Below the pieces are notes generated by a model. The model worked only from the letters and a program-made list of their open reading frames with translations. It was not told where the DNA came from and did no database searches. A DNA stretch of 15,977 nucleotides from CAYFJO01 sp964343305 (lineage in GTDB: Bacteria > Planctomycetota > Planctomycetia > Pirellulales > Pirellulaceae): assembly GCA_964343305.1 (NCBI GenBank), contig CAYFJO010000243.1, forward strand, positions 1 through 15,977, in the 5' to 3' direction. Positions 1 to 5,841 of this stretch are shown piece after piece. Numbering within the stretch: position 1 is the stretch's first letter; each line of letters begins with the position of its first letter. The translations under genes were made by a program, and so were the position numbers.

Positions 1-693
1 GCCACATCTTTGCAATCGTCGGATATTTTTCATCCCACGCTTGAGCAAATTCTTCTCCCTCAATCCCAATGGCAAATCTGCCTGCACGACAAGTATCCGG
101 CATACATCTCGTGGGAAACTTTTGAGAAAACCGAATGCATGCTTCGAGACAACTATGCCGAGTACGATCGCAACAAGACACGCGGCATTCCGCGCGAAGG
201 CAAGACGTTGCTGCAAGGCATCGTGTACTGCGGCCAGTGCGGTCACAAGATGGGCGTGCAGGACAAAGGCACGCCCCGTTACCTCTGCAACCGTTTGAGG
301 AAGATCTCGCCGGGCGATCCGGTGTGTCAACATCTGTCATCGGATCCCATTGATGATCAGGTGGTCCAGTGGTTTTTCGACGCCTTGTCGGTTGCCGAGA
401 TCGACGCGTCACAACAGGCACTGCAAGAGGCCGACGCGCAACACGATCTGGTCTAGGCATCGCGCCGTCAGCAACTGAGTCGTTTGCGTTACCAAACGCA
501 ACTTGCCGAACGACAATACCAACTGGCCGATCCCGAGAATCGATTGGTGGCCGCCGAATTGGAACAGCGCTGGGAACACGCGCTGCGCGAATTGCAGGCC
601 GAGGAAGAACGCCAGGCAGCCGACGAAAACTCCGTGTCTTGTTGGGCCATCCCCGAAGATCTACTCGTGGCCCTCAAAGACGTTGGTCCACGG
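1..693 (+). pseudogene. Large serine recombinase, C-terminal part, broken (amber stop and truncation)
   Basis: The reading frame is open from the window edge and is the C-terminal half of a large serine recombinase (site-specific integrase/resolvase class). Visible parts are the end of the recombinase domain (…KYPAYISWE…, about 90-120), a zinc-ribbon with CGQCG near 230-245 and later Cys residues near 285 and 325, then a long Glu/Arg-rich coiled coil (RLVAAELEQRWEHALREL, about 540-595). An in-frame TAG at 454-456 interrupts the frame. Reading through it restores the family sequence immediately (ASRRQQLSRLRYQTQLAERQ), so it is probably a CAG-to-TAG change. Homology fades after …LVALKDVGPRL (about 693), where sequence antisense to a ParD gene begins, so the normal C-terminus is missing. 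The catalytic serine domain would lie upstream of the window. It is almost certainly non-functional, a relic of a mobile element. Confidence 0.85.
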
Positions 694-910
694 CTGCTCG
701 GCTTCGTAGATTGGCGAATACTGTATCGTGGTCAATCACGTCGTCCCGATCGGCTTGTTGAATCCCGACGTCTACTTGTCGTCTTAATTGCTCTCGTGTC
801 ATCAACAGCCGGACGCGCTCCCTGATCGCCTCGTCTGCCGATGAAAAGCGGCCAGACTGAACAAGATCTTCGATGAACGATTGTTGATCGGGCGGGAGAC
901 TTATATTCAT
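674..910 (-). CDS. ParD/CopG-type antitoxin, orphan, with altered C-terminus
   Basis: A 78-residue protein starting MNISLPPDQQSFIEDLV…, which matches the ribbon-helix-helix N-terminus of ParD family antitoxins: a short beta strand, then helices containing SGRFSSADEAIRERVRLL. ParD binds its promoter through this domain and neutralises ParE through its C-terminal tail. I chose the ATG at 910 because GGAG lies about 9 bases upstream; an in-frame ATG 42 bases further up would add a non-family leader. The tail (HDTVFANLRSRAA) looks authentic, but the last few residues (VDQRL) are read from sequence antisense to the truncated recombinase, so the original stop was probably lost at that junction. No ParE toxin follows; the downstream DNA is recombinase remnant. 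This makes it an orphan antitoxin or a degenerating remnant. Confidence 0.65.
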   Translation of the reverse strand: MNISLPPDQQSFIEDLVQSGRFSSADEAIRERVRLLMTREQLRRQVDVGIQQADRDDVIDHDTVFANLRSRAAVDQRL

Positions 911-1006
911 CGCGTTATCTCCAGTTCGGGGGTCGGCCAACATTAGCCGCAAAGCCGCCGCGCGGACGCCTTGTTCCTTATTCTACGTTTTCTCCTTTGG
1001 TGCAAA

Positions 1007-1170
1007 CAGTGAATGGGCGCAGGGCCCTGAGCTGACATGCGAATCGGCGGGTCGCTCGGACGATCCGGGTCGCCGCTTAGCGGCGAAGAATGATCCACTT
1101 CGTTAGAATTATCCTCGATTCAAAAACCACTCAGAATGGAAGGCGCGGCGCCGCCCATTCGCATACGTTG
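1007..1170. repeat. 164-bp direct repeat, copy 1, with inverted ends
   Basis: Aligns without gaps to 1893-2056 with 9 mismatches by eye (155/164 identical), at an exact offset of 886. Inside the repeat, GAATGGGCG (1011-1019) and CGCCCATTC (1152-1160) form 9-bp inverted ends, giving a MITE-like core of about 150 bp. It also contains the palindrome CAGGGCCCTG and a hairpin CGCCGC-TTA-GCGGCG (about 1071-1085). There is no coding capacity of note. It lies 19 bp from the 3' end of hicA. Confidence 0.8.
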
Positions 1171-1189
1171 TGCGAACTGAGGCTGGTAC

Positions 1190-1375
1190 TTACGGATCGG
1201 GAATGCCGAGGTCACGACAAATCTTGCGAGCCAAATGGTCTGAGATTTCGTTGTGGCGTGGCACGGCTGATCGCTGGCCATTCGCTGGATTGCCCCACCA
1301 CGAATGGTTGCCACCTTCGCGAATCAGTTCGCATCCGTGATCCACCAGATGCCGTATCAAATCGCGGCGTTTCAC
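1190..1375 (-). CDS. hicA: HicA-family mRNA interferase toxin
   Basis: A 61-residue protein of typical HicA length (family about 60-80). HicA is a small double-stranded-RNA-binding-fold endoribonuclease that cleaves mRNA (and tmRNA) when its antitoxin HicB is lost. Visible features are the N-terminal MKRRDLIRHLVDHGCELIREGG helix region, the catalytic histidine in GGNHSWW (residue about 24), and the RSAVPRHNEI…LARKICRDLGI ending that is strongly conserved in this family. Its ATG overlaps the stop codon of the upstream antitoxin gene by 4 bases (ATGA), so translation is probably coupled. No frameshift or missing catalytic residue is seen, so the toxin appears intact despite the decayed surroundings. 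Confidence 0.87.
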   Translation of the reverse strand: MKRRDLIRHLVDHGCELIREGGNHSWWGNPANGQRSAVPRHNEISDHLARKICRDLGIPDP

Positions 1376-1587
1376 GGGTGAATCGCCACCTCTTCGAACG
1401 ATGTCCCAGCCGCCTTGCGAGCATCTTCCCGATTCATTTCAATCGCTTCTGCAAGTGCTTCGCGCAAATTGGCGATCAACTCGTCGCGGGTAGCCCCTTG
1501 CGAGTTGACGCCGCGTACTTCTTCAATCCATCCAATCCACCATGGCCCGTCCTGTTGAATAACGGCCGTGTATTCCTGGTTCGACAT
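1372..1587 (-). CDS. hicB: HicB-family antitoxin
   Basis: A 71-residue protein starting MSNQEYTAVIQQDGPWWIGWIEE…. HicB antitoxins have a partial RNase-H-like fold that binds and blocks HicA; the segment GVNSQGATRDELIANLREAL followed by EMNRED is the family signature. The ATG at 1587 is preferred over an upstream in-frame ATG at 1638 because GAGG stands about 5 bases before it and the extra 17 residues do not resemble the family. This is a short HicB without an obvious separate C-terminal DNA-binding domain, so autoregulation may be weak or need the complex. Antitoxin precedes toxin on the minus strand, with a 4-base overlap into hicA. The module lies between the two 164-bp repeats. Confidence 0.85.
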   Translation of the reverse strand: MSNQEYTAVIQQDGPWWIGWIEEVRGVNSQGATRDELIANLREALAEAIEMNREDARKAAGTSFEEVAIHP

Positions 1588-1658
1588 AATTGCCTCGATT
1601 CGATCATTGTGGCCGCACAAAACATGGTTTTGCCGCAAGGGCCTTCGGCACGCCTTCC

Positions 1659-1664
1659 ATTATA
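1659..1664 (-). promoter_or_regulatory. Possible hicBA -10 box
   Basis: On the minus strand this reads TATAAT, a perfect sigma-70 -10 hexamer, 71 bases before the hicB start codon. No good -35 hexamer lies at 16-18 bases spacing (TACCAG at 17), so the call is tentative. Confidence 0.3.
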
Positions 1665-1774
1665 GGTCATGCAGGCTGGCGCTGGTAGAATGATCTGGTT
1701 GGTCAACGTCGTTCGCTTCGTTTACGGCGGCGACGGATATTCTTCCCGATGACCGGGCTTCATTCCCCGTTGAT

Positions 1775-1795
1775 CGTATGCGAATGGACGTCGCC
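1775..1795 (-). repeat. Inverted partial copy of the 164-bp repeat end
   Basis: Matches the reverse complement of the right end of the 164-bp repeat (1147-1167) at 19 of 21 positions, sharing CGTATGCGAATGG. The match does not extend beyond this block, so it is either a remnant of a third, inverted copy or a shared end motif. Confidence 0.45.
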
Positions 1796-1892
1796 TATTT
1801 TTGGATCGGTGCGGTGTTCCGCCGTGTGAGCTGGACCTTGGGTTATGGATTACTACCCTCCGACGATGCGGCGACTTGGCTGCATCGGTCAT

Positions 1893-2056
1893 CAGTGAAT
1901 GGGCGCAGGGCCCTGAGCTGACATGCGAATCGGCGGGTCGCTCGGAGGATCCGGGGCGCCGCTTAGTGGTGAAGAATGATCCACTTTGTTAGAATGATCC
2001 TCAATTCTAAAACCACTCAGAATGGAAGGCGCGTCGCCGCCCATTCGCATACGTTG
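1893..2056. repeat. 164-bp direct repeat, copy 2
   Basis: Same element and orientation as 1007-1170. The inverted ends GAATGGGCG/CGCCCATTC and CAGGGCCCTG are kept. The internal hairpin has changed from GCGGCG to GTGGTG on its 3' arm (CGCCGC-TTA-GTGGTG), which still pairs in a plus-strand RNA through two G-U wobbles. It ends 20 bases before the start codon of the next gene, so it could also supply that gene's leader. Confidence 0.8.
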
Positions 2057-2075
2057 GCCGCGCGAGGGGAGAAGC

Positions 2076-2645
2076 ATGCGTTTTACCTTGAAGCAAACGC
2101 TGATCGCACCCGTTCTTTTCTCCGCGTTTCTCGGCTACGCAATAACGACTGGCCTTGGTATCGCGGTTGGCTTTTTAATTTTCACCGCTCTTTGCTGGTT
2201 TTGCATCGCTCGTGCGTTCGCTCGATGGAGTGACGCCGGATGGCTCCAGCGGGCCTATGCCTCTGCAACTGCTTGTGGTACGACGGCATTGCTTTCGATC
2301 TTTGTGGTAGGTCGCGACCTACCCGACGTTTGCGCGCGAGCGCAACACACGTCGTCTGCAATGGTCCTTCGCTGCCGACGAGAAATTTGATTCCGTTCAT
2401 GTCGAGTATCACGAACTAAAAGCCACGTTCATTCGTGTGGATGGCTCCGTAACAACGGATGCCGATTTTGACGAATTGCGTTCGCGCATTCGCGCTTATG
2501 ACTGGCGTGGTATGGATGGAATCTATTGGAATGTCCGGATCACGGAGCCCGGCATACATCATGATGGACGGGATTCTGACTTGTTTGGAGGTACTTAGCG
2601 TCGCCCAACAATTTGGGATTTGAAGTCAGCGAGAAGAAGACTTAG
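2076..2645 (+). pseudogene. Membrane-anchored hypothetical protein, broken by two compensating frameshifts
   Basis: The start at 2076 (MRFTLKQTLIAPVLF…) has GAGGGGAG about 5 bases upstream and encodes two or three hydrophobic segments (residues about 8-45 and 66-80). That frame then degenerates (…GRDLPDVCARAQ) and stops at 2390. From about 2311 the next frame carries a convincing soluble domain: VATYPTFARERNTRRLQW… then DADFDELRSRIRAYDWRGM and GIYWNVRITEPG. Near 2590 the original frame resumes with YLASPNNLGFEVSEKKT and stops at 2643-2645. One added base near 2310 and one lost base near 2590 would explain everything; the ancestral length would be 189 residues. I recognise no family. It could be a true pseudogene, or two sequencing errors. 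It lies directly downstream of repeat copy 2. Confidence 0.55.
2307..2322. repeat. Perfect 16-bp palindrome at the frameshift site
   Basis: GTAGGTCGCGACCTAC is its own reverse complement and sits exactly where the reading frame of the broken membrane gene shifts. It begins GTAG and ends CTAC like the larger twin-hairpin elements downstream, but it is much shorter and lacks a loop. Confidence 0.6.
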
Positions 2646-2681
2646 ACATTGTTTTGCGTGTTCCCGAGCCTGACTTCAAAT
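2618..2681. repeat. 12-bp inverted repeat between convergent genes
   Basis: ATTTGAAGTCAG (2618-2629) and CTGACTTCAAAT (2670-2681) are perfect reverse complements separated by 40 bases. They lie between the 3' end of the broken membrane gene and the 3' end of the PQQ-propeller gene, so a role in termination is conceivable. The loop is long and no T-run follows, so it is listed as a repeat, not a terminator. Confidence 0.5.
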
Positions 2682-2728
2682 TCGTGTTCAAGGCGATACG
2701 CTTCGTGGTAATACGGCTAGGGATCCCT

Positions 2729-5692
2729 CTAATCCGGTCCGAAACACAACAATTGGCCGTTTTCCAGCGACACGAAAATCCTACCTTTGTGATCGATCGC
2801 CGTGCCGCCTTTCACGACTTCGGCGGGCGTCTTTTGAAGCCACGCGTCAGTCCCATCTTTGATGTTGATTGCCACCAGAAATGTTTCGTCCGGAGTTTGA
2901 TCGGAATGGCCCGTCGCTAACAGTTGGTCCTTTGACACGACATAACTTGTGAACCGTCGATTGCCTTTGTCTGTCCAAACGTTTTTCGGATCCTCTCCAC
3001 CGCGGCGACGGCGGATCCAACGGGCTGCTTCCTTTTGTTGCTTGGGAGCGCCGGGTGGAAGCAGAGCAAGGTTGGTGAAGACGCTGCCTTCGTAGCTGGC
3101 ATCGTGACAGAGCGACGCCCCATCGCCGCAGGTGTGGTCCAATGACAGGTATTTGCCGTACTCCGGATAGTAAGGATAAAACGCGGTGCGATATTGCGAG
3201 TTGACTTGCACCTTCGGCGTGTTCAAACATTCCAATGTCTTGAGATCATATCGTGCGGTTTCATACACGCCGCCAGCCAGAAATCGCAACTCGCCATCGA
3301 CAATCGACAGGTTGCCTTGCATGCTGATGCCGCTGTTCACCTGTGACGACAGCGTACCCGATGTGCTGTTTTGCGCCTTCAACTTGCCGGTCGTTGCGTC
3401 TAAAGCCACGACATAAGTGCCGTCGTAATGAGCAACACCGGCCGCGGCGTACACGGTGTCGCCTTCGACAACGACACCGCCAGCAACCGGCCAAGTCGAA
3501 ATCAACTTACCGAAAACGGGAATCAGGCGATCGGTCGGTGCCACACGGAATACCCACAAGGCACGACCGGTTGTTGCTTCAAAGGCGTAAACACGGCCGT
3601 CGGCAGAACCGGCGTAGACTCGGTCGTTGGCCACCGTGGGGGGAAAATAAACGGGCCCGGACGTGTGTTGTTTCCAAACTCTGTTCCCTTCGCCGTCGAG
3701 GGCATGGACAGTTCCGGTTCGATCCGCGAGGAACACCAATCCACCGGCTGTCACAGGAGCCGTGGGTAGTTCGTTGGAGCAAATGTCGGCCTTCCATTTC
3801 AACGATGTGCCCGCGGGAATTTCGACCGAGGTCACATCGTTGCGGGCGTTGCTGCCTCGGAACACGGACCAGTCCGCGGCGTTGGCTTGCAGCGGCGCCA
3901 CCTTCTCGATGTCGGCGTAACCTTGTAACGCGTCAGTATAAACATTCTCCGGCAACGGATCATTCATCGCGGTCAAACAGATGTTGCCGTACAACGACAA
4001 TTGGCAACCGCACATCCAAGGCCCCCAATAGAGATTGCCATTGGAAATCAGCACACCATCCTGGCACGGTGGCCGCATCGGCGCGATGTGCTGAGCCGTG
4101 TTCGTTTCCGTGATGACTCGAACGGTCCCGCCGCTCGCTCGATAAAAAATACTGTCCGCGCAGCCAGTTGCGCGCGTGCAAGCGCGACGGGCCGGAAATT
4201 CTGTGATGATATCGCCGGTCGAGTAGTCGATCTTGATGCCGTTCTTCCCTTGCGGTCCAGCCGCGTACACGGCGTCGTCACGCAGGACGAGTTGCCAGTT
4301 GCCCGTCGGTTGCGTCCAGTTGAGCTTTCCATCCGCGCTCATCGCACACACCAATTTGTTGCGTTGAGGTCCGGCGAACAGGATGTAATCCTCGGTACAC
4401 TTCATGTAGCAGGTCGTGGCGTAGCCCGTAACGTAATGCTGCGCGCGAGCGTTGGGGCCGATTGCTTCGAGTAAATCTTTGTCGGTGTTTTTCCATGCGA
4501 CTTTGCCATCGCTACGATCAATCGACGCGACGAATTTCCCTGGGCTGCAGAACAAGATCTGATTCTTGTTCATGCAGACGCCGCGAGCATCCAAGAACTC
4601 TTCGTCCCGATAATGCCACAACGGCTTCTTCGATTTCAGATCGATCGCGACGAACGTGCGGCCGTGACCGAACGCTGTTCGTGGGTCGTTGTAATCGTGT
4701 CCCTTCCACATGCCCCATGGCCAATGTCCGAGGCCGCGGCGCTCAGACTTTTGCGTGTCGACTTTGATTTCGAGATTACCGACCAGGGCGTACAGTACTC
4801 CGTCCCGTATCGCCATCCATTTCCAAACGGGTCCGTCCGTGATGTCGGCGGGGATCTTGATTTCGTCGCGGAGTTCTCCCGTTTCGCCGTCGAAGATTTT
4901 GCACGACTCGTGATCGGCCATGTACAGAGCGTCTTCGGTCGCGATCATCGTGTTGCGATGGATCATGAATCCCGGTGGGTTGGGGCGCTTCCAGAGAATC
5001 GTGCCGTTGTACGCGTTGATGCACAGCAGCGTGTTGAGCCATTCGTTTTGGTTTGCTTTGTGCGCGATGTGCCCCATCGCTTTGTACATGCGACCGCCAG
5101 CGATGACCGACTGTTCGGGCATCGGGCTGAACTTGGGCGTCGCAAGGAACTGGGTGTTGAAGTTGCCTTTAACGTGTTGGTCGTTCGACTGGGGATTGTT
5201 ATCCGGCCCGTGATAGGCATGTGTCCATTCGTCGATTCCATCCGGCACTGGCTTGACCAATTTCCGTTGGCCCACATGCGCGGTCGCACGAGGGCGAAGA
5301 GCACGAAGTAGCTCCGCGTCTTTTAACTTTGCCTGCGCGCTTGGCGCGACCAAAATGCAATCCGCCAGATTACGCGCCAGTCGGATTGAATCGTAAGATC
5401 CCAAATGGGCGAAGATACGCGTGCCCAGCAAATCGGCATTCTCGGCCACTTCACGTACGGCGGCAACTTGCGATTCGCTGTCGGACTGAAAATAGATAAT
5501 CAGGTCACTGGACTTGGCGAGGTCAACGAGATGATCTGCACCTTGCTCAGGGGCTCCGACCAATGCGACGACGCCCTTTTTCGTGCCGATTCTGGCGAGG
5601 TCGTCGCTCGTGTCGTCGGCCTGGACGAGTTGATCCACAAAACAAAAAACCAGAAACGCCCCGAAACACACCAACGTTGAAGATTTCATCAT
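2729..5692 (-). CDS. Secreted PQQ-propeller (quinoprotein-like) protein with N-terminal Rossmann-like domain
   Basis: A 987-residue protein. Residues 1-26 form a signal peptide (MMKSSTLVCFGAFLVFCF…VQA-DD), so it is exported. Residues about 38-135 look like a Rossmann/methyltransferase-like fold (GVVALVGAP, SDLIIYFQSD, ADCILVAPSA) without a recognisable cofactor motif. The rest holds many PQQ-type beta-propeller blades (INAYNGTILWKR, VAIDLKSKKPLWHY, VHALDGEGNRVWKQ, VYAFEATTGRALWVF, VVALDATTGKL). A new propeller seems to begin at DWSVFRGSNARND. Between them is a Cys-rich stretch (RACTRATGCADSIFYR, MRPPCQDGV, WMCGC). The start is one of two adjacent ATGs (5692, 5689) after GGAG; frames further upstream lack a signal peptide. 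Large proteins of this kind are frequent in planctomycetes; substrate and cofactor use cannot be read from sequence, and it may be a non-enzymatic BamB-like propeller. Confidence 0.8.
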   Translation of the reverse strand: MMKSSTLVCFGAFLVFCFVDQLVQADDTSDDLARIGTKKGVVALVGAPEQGADHLVDLAKSSDLIIYFQSDSESQVAAVREVAENADLLGTRIFAHLGSYDSIRLARNLADCILVAPSAQAKLKDAELLRALRPRATAHVGQRKLVKPVPDGIDEWTHAYHGPDNNPQSNDQHVKGNFNTQFLATPKFSPMPEQSVIAGGRMYKAMGHIAHKANQNEWLNTLLCINAYNGTILWKRPNPPGFMIHRNTMIATEDALYMADHESCKIFDGETGELRDEIKIPADITDGPVWKWMAIRDGVLYALVGNLEIKVDTQKSERRGLGHWPWGMWKGHDYNDPRTAFGHGRTFVAIDLKSKKPLWHYRDEEFLDARGVCMNKNQILFCSPGKFVASIDRSDGKVAWKNTDKDLLEAIGPNARAQHYVTGYATTCYMKCTEDYILFAGPQRNKLVCAMSADGKLNWTQPTGNWQLVLRDDAVYAAGPQGKNGIKIDYSTGDIITEFPARRACTRATGCADSIFYRASGGTVRVITETNTAQHIAPMRPPCQDGVLISNGNLYWGPWMCGCQLSLYGNICLTAMNDPLPENVYTDALQGYADIEKVAPLQANAADWSVFRGSNARNDVTSVEIPAGTSLKWKADICSNELPTAPVTAGGLVFLADRTGTVHALDGEGNRVWKQHTSGPVYFPPTVANDRVYAGSADGRVYAFEATTGRALWVFRVAPTDRLIPVFGKLISTWPVAGGVVVEGDTVYAAAGVAHYDGTYVVALDATTGKLKAQNSTSGTLSSQVNSGISMQGNLSIVDGELRFLAGGVYETARYDLKTLECLNTPKVQVNSQYRTAFYPYYPEYGKYLSLDHTCGDGASLCHDASYEGSVFTNLALLPPGAPKQQKEAARWIRRRRGGEDPKNVWTDKGNRRFTSYVVSKDQLLATGHSDQTPDETFLVAINIKDGTDAWLQKTPAEVVKGGTAIDHKGRIFVSLENGQLLCFGPD

Positions 5693-5785
5693 AAGTCTCC
5701 GGCAAGTCGATTGATTGCACACTTCGCTGACCATTAGTTTGCCAAATCTACACACAATTGCCAGAGAAATCTGTGAATCAGCACG

Positions 5786-5820
5786 GATTAGCGCAGATGA
5801 GTGTTCGGGGAACGCTAATC
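5786..5820. repeat. Inverted repeat between the symporter and PQQ genes
   Basis: GATTAGCG (5786-5793) and CGCTAATC (5813-5820) can form an 8-bp stem with a 19-base loop, followed by a further CGCTAAT. It lies between the stop of the AGCS symporter gene and the PQQ-propeller gene, both on the minus strand. It has no T-run, so intrinsic termination is doubtful; a dispersed intergenic repeat is equally likely. Confidence 0.4.
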
Positions 5821-5841
5821 GACGCTAATGAAGATGCGAGA

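Larger units (their letters stand above)
1588..1892. other. Gene-free stretch upstream of hicB
   Basis: About 300 bases with no convincing gene. It holds a possible hicBA -10 box (1659-1664, minus strand) and a 21-bp inverted match to the end of the 164-bp repeat (1775-1795). A 47-codon frame from the ATG at 1778 (MRMDVAYFWIGAVFRR…) runs into repeat copy 2 and stops there. It has no ribosome-binding site or recognised family and is not called as a gene. Confidence 0.5.

Noticed and set aside
1090..1665. Long plus-strand frame of 191 codons
   Set aside because: It runs antisense through hicA and hicB, which have clear family signatures, and resembles no protein.
1778..1921. A 47-codon gene (MRMDVAYFWIGAVFRR…)
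   Set aside because: There is no ribosome-binding site or known family, its start lies on the inverted repeat fragment and its stop within repeat copy 2, so it is probably chance or a remnant.
1007..2056. Integron cassette array with the 164-bp repeats as attC sites
   Set aside because: The spacing, toxin-antitoxin cargo and inverted ends are suggestive, but neither end of either copy gives a proper RYYYAAC/GTTRRRY pair. The bases after the right ends are GTTGTGC and GTTGGCC, and the left ends differ between copies. An IntegronFinder search with a window extended upstream would settle it.
2618..2681. Intrinsic terminator
   Set aside because: The stem is AT-rich with a 40-base loop and no T-run on either strand, so it does not fit a rho-independent terminator.
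2654..2920. Plus-strand frame of 88 codons starting after the broken membrane gene
   Set aside because: Most of it is antisense to the PQQ-propeller C-terminus and it has no family resemblance or good ribosome-binding site.
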